The notes below the pieces were generated by a model. It saw only the letters and a program-made list of their open reading frames with translations, did no database searches and was not told where the DNA came from. The position numbers and the translations under genes were made by a program. Below are positions 41,088-49,661 of a stretch of DNA of 64,000 nucleotides, one piece after another. Source of the stretch: Acidaminobacter sp. JC074. Its GTDB lineage: Bacteria > Bacillota > Clostridia > Peptostreptococcales > Acidaminobacteraceae. The DNA is taken from the NCBI RefSeq assembly GCF_022496765.1, contig NZ_VANV01000003.1, positions 148,001-212,000 of the forward strand, written 5' to 3'. Position 1 is the stretch's first letter. Each line of letters starts with the position of its first letter.

Positions 41088-41743
41088 AAGTAATCGCTCA
41101 ATCAGTAGAAGATGCTAAGGCCATAGAACTTGGTGGTGCAGACAGGATTGAACTTGTCAGTGCTATTTCTGTTGGTGGTTTAACACCTTCTTATGCCATG
41201 GTAGAAGAAGTTGTAAAAGCTGTCTATATACCAGTTAATGTAATGATTAGACCGCACGGCTATCATTTCAATTATAAGACTGATGAACTGAAAGTTATGA
41301 AAAGAGATATGGAACTGCTGCAAGATCTTGGTATCAATGGTTTTGTTTTAGGTGTCTTAGATGGCAAAAAAGTAGATACAAGGGCTTTAGAATATCTTTT
41401 AGAGAATATTAAGTGTCAGGTGACTTTTCATAGGGCTATAGATGAGACAAATGTTGTTGAATCTTTTAAGGCTTTGAGTAAAATCGACAAAATCACCCAA
41501 ATTCTTACGTCAGGAGGGCCTGGTAAAGCATATGATCATCAGGACATCTTAGATCAACTTTATGAAATAGCGCCAGAAAAACTGCTTTTAGGCTCTGGTA
41601 TAACCATTAACAATATGAGTGATTTGTTAGAAAAATATCCTCAAGCAGGCTATCATATTGGATCGGATGCCAGAGTTAATCAAACATTTAGTAATAGAAT
41701 TGATGAAAATCATATCAGAATGATAGTTGATTTGATGAAATAA
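41081..41743 (+). CDS. cutC: CutC family protein
   Basis: 220 aa TIM-barrel. MLEVIAQSVEDAKAIELGGADRIEL, GGLTPSYAMVEEVVKAVYIPVNVMIRPHGYHFNY, VTFHRAID and ILTSGGPGKAYD are family hallmarks. CutC was named for copper tolerance but its function is unsettled. The gene is translationally coupled to the glycosylasparaginase gene. Together with the pyroglutamyl peptidase it suggests a small peptide or glycopeptide salvage group (inference). Confidence 0.92.
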   Translation: MLEVIAQSVEDAKAIELGGADRIELVSAISVGGLTPSYAMVEEVVKAVYIPVNVMIRPHGYHFNYKTDELKVMKRDMELLQDLGINGFVLGVLDGKKVDTRALEYLLENIKCQVTFHRAIDETNVVESFKALSKIDKITQILTSGGPGKAYDHQDILDQLYEIAPEKLLLGSGITINNMSDLLEKYPQAGYHIGSDARVNQTFSNRIDENHIRMIVDLMK

Positions 41744-41820
41744 CGACTAAGGAATATTTTTACATTTTCTTGGCTAAATAGACACATATACGGCTATATA
41801 AGATAAATAAGGTGAAAAAA

Positions 41821-41867
41821 TGTGTTGTTTGCTATAACATTAGAATATACTTTTATAGCGAATCACA
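41821..41867 (+). promoter_or_regulatory. hairpin immediately 5' of the pcp ribosome site
   Basis: TTTGCTATAA (41828-41837) pairs with TTATAGCGAA (41853-41862) with one G-T pair; outer TGTG/CACA (41821-41824, 41864-41867) can extend it. The GGGAGG site follows at once, so it may affect translation. Confidence 0.35.
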
Positions 41868-41877
41868 GGGAGGAACT

Positions 41878-42516
41878 ATGAAAGTCTTGTTAACAGGGTT
41901 CGACCCTTTTGGTGGCGAATCCATTAATCCTGCATATGAAGCAGTTAAATTGGTAAGAGATAAAATCGGACAGTGCGAGATTATCAAACTCGAGATACCG
42001 ACTGTATTCAAAAAATCAGTTGAATGTATTGAGGATGCAATTGAAAAATATAAGCCTGAGATGGTGCTGGCAATAGGTCAGGCTGGTGGAAGAGCAACAA
42101 TTGCCGTTGAGCGTGTTGGTATCAATGTAAATGATGCCAGGATACCGGACAATGAAGGTAATCAACCGATTGATGAAGTGATTTTCGAAGATGGAAACAC
42201 AGCATATTTTTCTAACTTGCCAATCAAGAAAATGGTAAAGGCTATGCAAGAGCAGCATGTGCCTGCAAGTGTGTCGAATTCAGCTGGAACTTATGTATGT
42301 AACCATGTGCTTTACAGCATCATGTATCTGGTTGATAAAAAGTATCCTCAAATGAGAGGAGGCTTTATACACGTACCTTTTATACCTGATCAAGTTAAGG
42401 GGAGAGAAGTCGCTTCTTTGCCTGTTGAGACGATCAAGATAGGTATTGAGATTGCCATTGAGACTGCTGTTCATAACCTTAAGGATGAAAAGTTTGTAGG
42501 TGGTTCAATATTCTAG
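41878..42516 (+). CDS. pcp: pyroglutamyl-peptidase I
   Basis: 212 aa, normal for Pcp, which removes N-terminal pyroglutamate from peptides. [49 protein letters not shown] (E79), [12 protein letters not shown] (catalytic C141) and GFIHVPFIP (H165) form the complete Cys-His-Glu triad. Cytoplasmic. The ATG at 41878 follows GGGAGG by 5 bases; an upstream in-frame ATG at 41812 would run through the leader hairpin. It is 20 bases before a small XRE regulator gene. Confidence 0.95.
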   Translation: MKVLLTGFDPFGGESINPAYEAVKLVRDKIGQCEIIKLEIPTVFKKSVECIEDAIEKYKPEMVLAIGQAGGRATIAVERVGINVNDARIPDNEGNQPIDEVIFEDGNTAYFSNLPIKKMVKAMQEQHVPASVSNSAGTYVCNHVLYSIMYLVDKKYPQMRGGFIHVPFIPDQVKGREVASLPVETIKIGIEIAIETAVHNLKDEKFVGGSIF

Positions 42517-42536
42517 AGTAGGTTGGAGGTAAAGGG

Positions 42537-42785
42537 ATGTCGAGAGTAATAGGCAACAGAATAAGGATTTATCGTAAGATGAATGATATGAGACAACAAG
42601 CTTTGGCTGATGAGTTAGGTATTAACAGAACATATTTGTCAAAACTGGAGAATTACATTCATAACCCTAGTCCTGAGTTAATGATTAAGGTTTGTGAAGT
42701 ATTTGAATGTAACTTAGGAGAGATGTTTACAATCGGTACAGACCATTTGGATACAATGGCACCGAGTTTTACAAATCGCGACTAA
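42537..42785 (+). CDS. small XRE-family HTH regulator
   Basis: 82 aa. One Cro/C1-type helix-turn-helix (IRIYRKMNDMRQQALADELG, then INRTYLSKLENYIHNPSPEL, VCEVFECNLGEMF). It has no effector domain, so it may act on its own operon with pcp. GGAGG precedes the ATG. Confidence 0.88.
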   Translation: MSRVIGNRIRIYRKMNDMRQQALADELGINRTYLSKLENYIHNPSPELMIKVCEVFECNLGEMFTIGTDHLDTMAPSFTNRD

Positions 42786-42812
42786 TGAACTGGAAACAGT
42801 TCATTTTTTTTT
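42784..42812 (+). terminator. rho-independent terminator after the XRE gene
   Basis: AATGAACTG/CAGTTCATT (42784-42792, 42797-42805), GAAA loop, nine T; the stop codon is in the left arm. Confidence 0.9.
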
Positions 42813-42869
42813 AATGTTTAAATCATCGATTTTGTATTATAATTATATTAGTTATAGATGGAGGTCAAA

Positions 42870-43958
42870 ATGGGATTATTTAAGAAATTTATTAAGAGTC
42901 AGTTTATTGAAGTAATTGAATGGACTGAGGTTCAATCTGACCGTATGGTGTACAGATTTCCTGTAGAGAATAAAGAAATTAAGATGGGGGCTCAACTGAC
43001 AGTAAGACCCTCTCAAATAGCTGTGTTTATTAACGAGGGACAAATAGCGGATGTGTTTGCGCCAGGTCGTTATGAATTAACCACTCAGAACATGCCTGTC
43101 ATGACAAAGTTAAAGTCTTGGAAGTATGGTTTTGATTCACCTTTTAAGGCGGAGGTTTATTTTGTTTCAACCAAACAGTTTACCAATATGAAGTGGGGAA
43201 CCAAGAATCCTGTTATGATGCGTGATCAAGAATTTGGTCGTGTGAGAATCAGAGCGCTTGGTGTTTACGCTTTTAAGGTGAATGATGCTGTTCTATTCTT
43301 GAGAGAGATTTTCGGAACAACTGGTGATTTTAGAACGGAAGCTATTCAAGATTATTTAAGGGGGATTGTTGTAGGTTCTTTATCAGACCTGTTTGCAGAA
43401 TCAAACATCCCTGTTATGGATTTCACTTCAAACTTAGATGAACTTGCACAAGGTGGTAAAAGCAAACTTCAGGAAGCCTTCAATGAAATTGGTTTTGAAC
43501 TGACTAAGTTTGTGATAGAAAATATATCACTACCAGAAGAAGTGATGTTAGCTATGGATGAACGCAATAAGATGTCAATGTTAGGTGTTGATAATTATGC
43601 AACTTATAAGACCCTTGATGCTGTAGGCAAGGCTGCAGAAAACCCTGGTGGCGGTATGGCAGGAGCTGGTGTTGGTTTAGGTGCTGGTGCAGCACTTGGT
43701 AATATGATGGCTGATGCAATGAAGACCAAGTCAGTATCTTGTAAACATTGTCAGGCTTCAATTCCAGAAGGCTCAAAGTTTTGTCCGTCATGTGGACAGG
43801 CAACGACTGATTTAACACCTTGTATTTCATGTGGTCAGCCATTAGAAAAGAACAGTAAGTTTTGCTCATCATGCGGCGCTAAACAAGAGAAGACTTGTCC
43901 ATCTTGCAATAAGCCTGTATCGGGTAATTTCTGTCCAGACTGTGGTACTAAGGTATAA
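42870..43958 (+). CDS. YdjI-like SPFH protein with three C-terminal zinc ribbons
   Basis: 362 aa. Residues 1-250 carry an SPFH/virion-core-like domain (VRPSQIAVFINEGQIADVFAPGRYELTTQN; WGTKNPVMMRDQEFGRVRIRALGVYAF; the IENISLPEEVMLAMDERNKMSMLG region). A glycine/alanine-rich linker (GGGMAGAGVGLGAGAALG) leads to three zinc ribbons: CKHC..CPSC, CISC..CSSC, CPSC..CPDC. It matches B. subtilis YdjI in its SPFH part. SPFH proteins scaffold membrane complexes and answer to stress. The ATG at 42870 follows GGAGG. It is the first gene of a six-gene run. Confidence 0.85.
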   Translation: MGLFKKFIKSQFIEVIEWTEVQSDRMVYRFPVENKEIKMGAQLTVRPSQIAVFINEGQIADVFAPGRYELTTQNMPVMTKLKSWKYGFDSPFKAEVYFVSTKQFTNMKWGTKNPVMMRDQEFGRVRIRALGVYAFKVNDAVLFLREIFGTTGDFRTEAIQDYLRGIVVGSLSDLFAESNIPVMDFTSNLDELAQGGKSKLQEAFNEIGFELTKFVIENISLPEEVMLAMDERNKMSMLGVDNYATYKTLDAVGKAAENPGGGMAGAGVGLGAGAALGNMMADAMKTKSVSCKHCQASIPEGSKFCPSCGQATTDLTPCISCGQPLEKNSKFCSSCGAKQEKTCPSCNKPVSGNFCPDCGTKV

Positions 43959-43960
43959 TT

Positions 43961-45046
43961 ATGAGTGAAGAATTATTACAAATAGATTCGGACCAGTTTC
44001 CTTGTCCATCATGTGGTGCTTTTATGGTCTATTCTCCTCAGTCACATGGTCTTAAGTGTGATTACTGTGGTCATGAAGTAGATATTACAAAAGACAATAG
44101 AGAAATCAAAGAGCATGCCCTTGATAGGATGGATGAAACATTTAACCATGAATGGGCGAGTGATAAACGGGTAATCAAGTGTGAATCCTGTGGTGGTGAA
44201 AGTATGATTACGACCACAGATTTGACATCAGCGTGTGTTTTTTGTGGATCGGCTCATGTGGTCGTAGAAACTATGAAAGAGGGGATACCGCCTGAGGGCA
44301 TCCTGCCTTTTATGATTACAAGACATGCTGCAAAAGAGGGCATAGACAAGTGGGTTTCATCTAAATTTTATGCACCAAAAACATTGAAGGACTTAAAGCG
44401 ACTAGATACCATTAAGTCGGTTTATATACCCTATTTTACATACGATGCAGAGACTTCAACTTTCTACACCGCTAGAAGAGGTGACCATTATTATGTGACC
44501 CGTACAAAGGTTGTTGATGGTAAGACCAAAACTGTAAGAGAAAGACGAACAAGATGGCGAAGGGTTGAAGGTGTTTACAAGGAAGCTTTTGATGATGTGC
44601 TTGTACATGCCTCTAAGAAGGTTGAAGAGTCCTTGATTGCAAAGATGAAGTCCTTTGATCTTTCTAAGGTAGAAGCTTTCCAGGAAGCTTACTTGATTGG
44701 TCATCATGCAGAAAGGTACAACAAGTCCTTAGGGGATGGCTTTGATGACGCATGTGAGATCATGGACCAGGCTATATACTCAGGTATCAGACATCAAGTT
44801 GGTGGCGACGAGTTTCAACTGACTCATCATCAAACCAATTATGGCAACACAACTTACAAGCATTTGCTATTACCTGTGTGGATGACTCATTATACATTTA
44901 AAGAAAAGATGTATCATGTTTATATCAATGGCCAGACAGGTCGTGTGGTAGGTGATTATCCAAAGTCCATATGGAAAATTTTATTAACCATAGGTGGTTT
45001 CTTGGCTGTGGCCTTTATCATCTATTTTGTACTGACGAGGTTTTAA
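43961..45046 (+). CDS. YdjG-like protein with two zinc ribbons and C-terminal membrane anchor
   Basis: 361 aa. Two ribbons at the N-terminus (CPSC..CDYC near 15-37 and CESC..CVFC near 72-94) are followed by a large beta domain (YIPYFTYDAETSTFYTARRG, LLPVWMTHYTFKEKMYHVYINGQTGRVVGDYP) and a final membrane helix (ILLTIGGFLAVAFIIYFVL). This layout matches YdjG, which in B. subtilis sits with PspA (YdjF), TPM (YdjH) and YdjI in an envelope-stress operon. It begins 2 bases after the SPFH gene. Cytoplasmic and tail-anchored. Confidence 0.82.
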   Translation: MSEELLQIDSDQFPCPSCGAFMVYSPQSHGLKCDYCGHEVDITKDNREIKEHALDRMDETFNHEWASDKRVIKCESCGGESMITTTDLTSACVFCGSAHVVVETMKEGIPPEGILPFMITRHAAKEGIDKWVSSKFYAPKTLKDLKRLDTIKSVYIPYFTYDAETSTFYTARRGDHYYVTRTKVVDGKTKTVRERRTRWRRVEGVYKEAFDDVLVHASKKVEESLIAKMKSFDLSKVEAFQEAYLIGHHAERYNKSLGDGFDDACEIMDQAIYSGIRHQVGGDEFQLTHHQTNYGNTTYKHLLLPVWMTHYTFKEKMYHVYINGQTGRVVGDYPKSIWKILLTIGGFLAVAFIIYFVLTRF

Positions 45047-46111
45047 ATGAAGAAGTTTATATTGATCCTTTTTGTGGTCTTATTGGTAGGCTGTCAGAAG
45101 GAAGTTGAAGTACCTGTTGAGGAAGAAGTTATTCCTTTGGATTTAGATAATGTTCATAATGTTAAGTTAAAGACTTACAACAACACACTGCCTCATATTA
45201 TCAGATCTTATGTTGAGATGGATGATAATACTTATGGTACATATAAAATAGAAATGTATGATACCAATTATGATTCTGTATGGGCCTATTTATGGCGTGA
45301 TCTCAATAAAGAAGATGGCGACTTGATGTCGAATTATGTCATATACGAGAATTTTATCATCGTGAATGTTCAAGGGGCTGTTTCGGTTCATAACCTGTCA
45401 ACAGGAGCCTTCTTGTGGGAGTTAGAAACCAATAAAAAACAGGGCCAGATGACGGCTTCTGGAAACATATTGTATGTACTGGGTTATGAAGAAGATTTTA
45501 TTACAGGTGTTTCTCTTGAAAATGGAGAAGTCCTACTTAGAATAAAAGATGAGAATTATCTTGATGCGGATGCCCTTGTAATGAAAGATCAGGAGTTGAT
45601 TGCCTATAAGCAGTCAGATAGGGTGACTAGAAATGCAGTCGCATTTGACATGGAAGGCAATCTTCTTAAGACCTTTAACCATATGCAAAAGGAAACCCTA
45701 AAGGCGACTTGGGATAAGATAGAATCCTCAGATGAATCTGAAGATGCCGTTCGTTTGATAGATGGTAATCTTAAAACCTGTTATTCTGAGTCTGTGAAAG
45801 GGTATGGTGAAAAGGAATGGATAGAACTCACACGTGTTTTACCAACAACGGTTCATAAGTTAAGAATTGCCAATGGTGATCATTCGTCAGAAAAGGCCTA
45901 CAAAGAAAATGCAAAACTCAAACAGGTAACCCTGTCAGTTGGTGATGGCAAGAGTTTTACTTACAAGTTTTCAAATTTTGAATATGGCTATGTAGATGAA
46001 ATATGTTTTGTTAAACCGATTATTGCAGACTATGTTTTAATGACCATTATTGAAGTAGAACCTGGTGAACTGTATAAGAATACATCATTTAGTGAGATTG
46101 AAACTGAATGA
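45047..46111 (+). CDS. lipoprotein: PQQ-like propeller segment plus NADase-type glycan-binding domain
   Basis: 354 aa. Lipobox LLVGC (C16). Residues about 30-210 have PQQ-like repeats (YENFIIVNVQGAVSVHNLST, GAFLWELETNKKQGQMTASG, GNILYVLGYEEDFITGVSLE). Residues about 230-354 resemble the discoidin-like 'NADase-type glycan-binding' domain: LIDGNLKTCYSESVKGYGEK, LRIANGDHSSEKAYKENAKL. Located outside the cell, it could sense or bind wall glycans. It starts on the base after the YdjG-like stop, so it is part of the same operon. Confidence 0.7.
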   Translation: MKKFILILFVVLLVGCQKEVEVPVEEEVIPLDLDNVHNVKLKTYNNTLPHIIRSYVEMDDNTYGTYKIEMYDTNYDSVWAYLWRDLNKEDGDLMSNYVIYENFIIVNVQGAVSVHNLSTGAFLWELETNKKQGQMTASGNILYVLGYEEDFITGVSLENGEVLLRIKDENYLDADALVMKDQELIAYKQSDRVTRNAVAFDMEGNLLKTFNHMQKETLKATWDKIESSDESEDAVRLIDGNLKTCYSESVKGYGEKEWIELTRVLPTTVHKLRIANGDHSSEKAYKENAKLKQVTLSVGDGKSFTYKFSNFEYGYVDEICFVKPIIADYVLMTIIEVEPGELYKNTSFSEIETE

Positions 46112-46148
46112 TAAGGATATATCAACAAGTTGAAAAGAGGAGGTAATT

Positions 46149-46598
46149 ATGGGTTTTTTAGATGATTTAGGAAAAAGTTTAAACAAAGTAGGTCAAAAGA
46201 CAAGTGAAATGGCCAATGAAGCCAAGTTGAAGTTAGAGATTACCAAGAACAAGTCTAACATTGATAAAAAATATGAGGAACTTGGTGCAAGAATTTATTT
46301 CTTAGCTAAAGAGAACATGGAACCAGATGAATCTGTTGCTACAATTATTGAAGAAATTGATCAACTTTTCTTAAATATTGCCAACTTAGAAAAAGAGTTA
46401 AGTGATGGTCTTCAGGAAGAGGAAGCTGTAGAATCAAACTTATGTAAAAACTGTGGTGCGGCGCTTGCTGAAGGTGTTAAGTTCTGTGGTTCATGTGGTG
46501 CTCAAGTTGAGGAAGAAAGTAAGAAGTTATGTCCTAATTGTGGTGCTGAAGTTGGAGAATCTAAGTTCTGTAATTCATGTGGGACGAGTTTAGAATAA
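46149..46598 (+). CDS. coiled-coil protein with two C-terminal zinc ribbons
   Basis: 149 aa. Residues 1-95 form an amphipathic helical region (GKSLNKVGQKTSEMANEAK, then IDQLFLNIANLEKELSDGL); ribbons follow: CKNC..CGSC and CPNC..CNSC. No membrane helix. The helix part is reminiscent of small PspA-like or membrane-binding helices but is not a clear family match. It starts 37 bases after the lipoprotein gene and ends 1 base before the next, so it is part of the run. Confidence 0.65.
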   Translation: MGFLDDLGKSLNKVGQKTSEMANEAKLKLEITKNKSNIDKKYEELGARIYFLAKENMEPDESVATIIEEIDQLFLNIANLEKELSDGLQEEEAVESNLCKNCGAALAEGVKFCGSCGAQVEEESKKLCPNCGAEVGESKFCNSCGTSLE

Positions 46599-46599
46599 T

Positions 46600-48255
46600 A
46601 TGACGATAATATGTAAACATTGTGGACATGAGAATCATTTAGAAGCAGATGAGTGTGTAGAATGCGGTCAGCCTTTTAACAAGGATGAAGTCTATGTGGT
46701 ATGTAGTACATGTGGTATCAGCAATCCTGAGTCATCAAAGACGTGTAGATCTTGTGGTGAAAAGCTAGAAGGCACTTCTTCCTTTGTAGTGAACACAGAG
46801 GACAAGCCGGATCAGAAAAAAAGTGATCCACTAAAAAAAGATAAAACTAAAAGGGAGAAAAAAGACTTAGGCAAACTGAGACAATATGGTATTGTAGGTG
46901 CTTTAGGTCTATTGGTTCTTGCTTTGATTTATCTTATTGTCATGCTCTTTTTAGGAAGACCGGTTTACTTATCACCTGACGATGGTTTTTACTATGTGAC
47001 TGAAACCGGCGTCTTACATGTCGTTGACGAAACAGGTAAAGATTTTGAAGTTGCCTATGACATTTCTGATGAGCCAGACGTAAGAGTTTATGGTTCTAAA
47101 GTTTATGTCCTTCATGATGAAATTTTAACCTTATTTGATGGTACTTCTAAACTTATTTCGAATGAAGTAACATCTTTTAAGGTAAATCTCTATGGTGATC
47201 AAGTGCTTTACACTCGGTATACTGGAGATGGTGTAGGTGATTTATACAAGTATTCTTCAGAAGGCAATGTAAGAATTGATGGTAATGTTGGCCTAAGTAG
47301 GTACATATTCGGCTTAGGTGATGATGTCTATTATGTCAATCAGATAACGGACGATGAAAGTCTTGGTCTGCTTTATCTGAAAAGTGGAGATAAGGAAAGT
47401 CTCATGATTGCTGAAGATGTCTATGAGCCCTTGTTTTCTTTAAGAAAGAACTCGGTTTACTATGTAAGAGAGGATATAGAAAACGCTGTTCGATTTGACT
47501 TATTTTACATTAGAGACAATCGAGTGACTGAGATTAGAAGAAATGTTTCTCAGATATATTACAATCCTAAGGATGAAAGCTTCACCCTGGTCCAGTTAAA
47601 AGATGATAAAGAGCATCTTTATGAGATTTACAGAGATAAAAGCGATCTGATCCAAGGTGATTTTGTTAAGTCTGGTTTGTACTCATTTAATGATTCAAAA
47701 CCTGTGACTCAGGCTCAATCATTAAGGCTGATTTTACAAGACGACTTAGCCATGAACCATTTATACGATGGCAGTTTAAAATCTTTGTTTAACTTTGATG
47801 AGTTCTATTTAAAAGAGTCGAGTGAGACCATCTATACAATCAAAGATGAAGAACTCTTTTATAGTAAACTTAAAGGTGGTGCTGGTCCTCTTAGTCTTGA
47901 TAGGCATGTTCAAGTACTGGATATTTCGAGTTCGGGATCTAGTCTTGTCTATAACTCAGACAAGATCACTAAAGTTTATGGTCAGACACCATACACTTAT
48001 GAAAAAGATTTAGAAAAAGTCTGGTTTTCTGATGATGAAAAGTATATCCTGTATCTAGAGGATACAGATGCTTATGTTTTAAAGTTAGGTGCCAATGAAC
48101 CTGTATTTTTAGGTAGTCATGTATCGAGTATATTCAATAAAGGGGTTTATGTTTATACGGTAATCGATCAAGAAATCTATAGATACAAGTTAGGTAAATT
48201 TTCATCTAACGAGCAAATAACTCGATTTAGGTATTGGGATTTTTTGAATAATTAA
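46600..48255 (+). CDS. membrane protein with two zinc ribbons inside and a propeller-like domain outside
   Basis: 551 aa. Two ribbons (CKHC..CVEC, CSTC..CRSC) lie at residues 5-52, then a basic linker (KKSDPLKKDKTKREKK), a membrane helix about 98-121 (LGLLVLALIYLIVMLFLG), and an outside region of 430 residues with repeated strands (DGFYYVTETGVLHVVDETG, VYVLHDEILTLFDGTS, GDDVYYVNQITDD), similar to DUF5050-type propellers. A signal across the membrane from glycan or envelope to the zinc ribbons is suggested but not shown. Confidence 0.65.
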   Translation: MTIICKHCGHENHLEADECVECGQPFNKDEVYVVCSTCGISNPESSKTCRSCGEKLEGTSSFVVNTEDKPDQKKSDPLKKDKTKREKKDLGKLRQYGIVGALGLLVLALIYLIVMLFLGRPVYLSPDDGFYYVTETGVLHVVDETGKDFEVAYDISDEPDVRVYGSKVYVLHDEILTLFDGTSKLISNEVTSFKVNLYGDQVLYTRYTGDGVGDLYKYSSEGNVRIDGNVGLSRYIFGLGDDVYYVNQITDDESLGLLYLKSGDKESLMIAEDVYEPLFSLRKNSVYYVREDIENAVRFDLFYIRDNRVTEIRRNVSQIYYNPKDESFTLVQLKDDKEHLYEIYRDKSDLIQGDFVKSGLYSFNDSKPVTQAQSLRLILQDDLAMNHLYDGSLKSLFNFDEFYLKESSETIYTIKDEELFYSKLKGGAGPLSLDRHVQVLDISSSGSSLVYNSDKITKVYGQTPYTYEKDLEKVWFSDDEKYILYLEDTDAYVLKLGANEPVFLGSHVSSIFNKGVYVYTVIDQEIYRYKLGKFSSNEQITRFRYWDFLNN

Positions 48256-48263
48256 ATGAATGA

Positions 48264-48282
48264 CTCGGGCAAACAGCCCGAG
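48264..48282 (+). promoter_or_regulatory. GC-rich hairpin between propeller and membrane genes
   Basis: CTCGGGC/GCCCGAG, 7 bp, loop AAACA, without a T run. It may be a processing site or a weak terminator giving different levels of the two genes. Confidence 0.4.
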
Positions 48283-48308
48283 CATTTGTACGCTAGTAGG
48301 GAGGATAC

Positions 48309-49532
48309 ATGGGTTTTTTAAAAGGCATATTAAATTTTATACTGATGATTGTTTTAGCAGTGTGCCTAATGGTTTGGTTTGGCTATGGTTTGTTTGATGC
48401 ATCGGTTTTATCATTTGATGAAAACCAAAAAATGATTGAGCAAACTGAGTTTACAGAAGAAGTCACCAGTGAGATTTTATCTAGATACAATACAAAGCTG
48501 ACAGACTTGTCGGTAGATGATGACGTCTTATTAAATTTTGTCAATGAATCTGGTTTAGGTGTTATGGGCTATATTTTTTCTGAATATGATGAGATGCCTT
48601 CAGTTGACGTAACTTTCTTAAAGGATTATGTTATCAGAGATGTTGCAGTCATGGAAGCTGGTAAGCTTTATGGAAATGTGGACTTCAATGACTTGATAGC
48701 TGCCCTTAGAATGATACCGGAGGGAGAAAGTGTTACCAATAATTTTGAATCTTATCTAGATGAAAATAACTTATCTGTTCATCAAGAAGATGTCGATCAA
48801 GTGATCAAGCTTTATCTTGAAAACAAGGATTTAGATGATCAAGCTCTTATTGACAAGATTATCGGAGAAATGGCCTATGAAAAGCTTAATGTTGATCAGA
48901 TGTCGACAGACTTATCTTTACAATCATTGTTTGATTCTTTAACAGATAGAAATCCTTTTACACTAGTAAGAGATTTATTGAATCATGTTAAGAGAAATGT
49001 TTATGGCTATATAACCATTACCATGGTGGTGGTTGTTTTGATGATCTTGGTTTCTGAATTTAGAGTTTCAACGTTTTCAGTTTGGATGTCGCTAGCTTTT
49101 CTATTGGCAATCATTCCACTTCAGGCAATCAGACTTGTTGATTTCTTAGTTGATAGAAATTACTTTGACTTGATCAATGGCATGGAGTCTTATAAGAATT
49201 ACATGCTTGATGTGATGATACAAAAGCTCAATGTTTATACGATTATTACTTTGGTTTTAATTGTTGTATTATTCATTTTAAGTAAGATTATAAGCAAACG
49301 AGTAGACTCCAAAATTGAGGGGTTAGAAGAGAAGCGTTCAAGACCTTATGCCTTGGTTAGATTTGCTATTTTCTTAGTATTGGCCTTAGGTTTGTTCCTT
49401 AATGTAAAGGGCATGTACAGATACAATATGCAAGTGGTTAATGAAATACAAGCCATTTCGCCAGACGATTTTGATCCAAATGACTTGGATGTTACATTAA
49501 GTAATTTATTAAATATTGATTATGATTTTTAA
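48309..49532 (+). CDS. membrane protein with extracytoplasmic helical domain, unknown function
   Basis: 407 aa. One N-terminal membrane helix (about 8-29), an outside acidic region of about 180 residues, then several helices near 235-365 (ITITMVVVVLMILVSEF, FSVWMSLAFLLAIIP, IITLVLIVVLFILSKII, VRFAIFLVLALGLFLNVKG). No known family. GAGG precedes the ATG. It is the last gene of the zinc-ribbon run, 53 bases after the propeller gene and before a terminator. Confidence 0.6.
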   Translation: MGFLKGILNFILMIVLAVCLMVWFGYGLFDASVLSFDENQKMIEQTEFTEEVTSEILSRYNTKLTDLSVDDDVLLNFVNESGLGVMGYIFSEYDEMPSVDVTFLKDYVIRDVAVMEAGKLYGNVDFNDLIAALRMIPEGESVTNNFESYLDENNLSVHQEDVDQVIKLYLENKDLDDQALIDKIIGEMAYEKLNVDQMSTDLSLQSLFDSLTDRNPFTLVRDLLNHVKRNVYGYITITMVVVVLMILVSEFRVSTFSVWMSLAFLLAIIPLQAIRLVDFLVDRNYFDLINGMESYKNYMLDVMIQKLNVYTIITLVLIVVLFILSKIISKRVDSKIEGLEEKRSRPYALVRFAIFLVLALGLFLNVKGMYRYNMQVVNEIQAISPDDFDPNDLDVTLSNLLNIDYDF

Positions 49533-49552
49533 GGAGCGCAAGCTCCTTTTTT
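49531..49552 (+). terminator. rho-independent terminator of the zinc-ribbon run
   Basis: AAGGAGC/GCTCCTT (49531-49537, 49542-49548), loop GCAA, T run. It overlaps the TAA stop by two bases. Confidence 0.85.
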
Positions 49553-49661
49553 CGAGTTTCTTAAAGGTTATTAAGGAAGAATTAAAATACAGAAGTTCAC
49601 ATTTACACTCTGTTTTTTGAGTGGTAGGATATAGTTAATAAAAAACAGTTTGGAGGAATGT

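Noticed and set aside
43552..43872. A 106-codon open frame on the minus strand inside the SPFH gene.
   Set aside because: No ribosome site; it is the antisense of the glycine-rich linker and zinc ribbons and its sequence is low-complexity.
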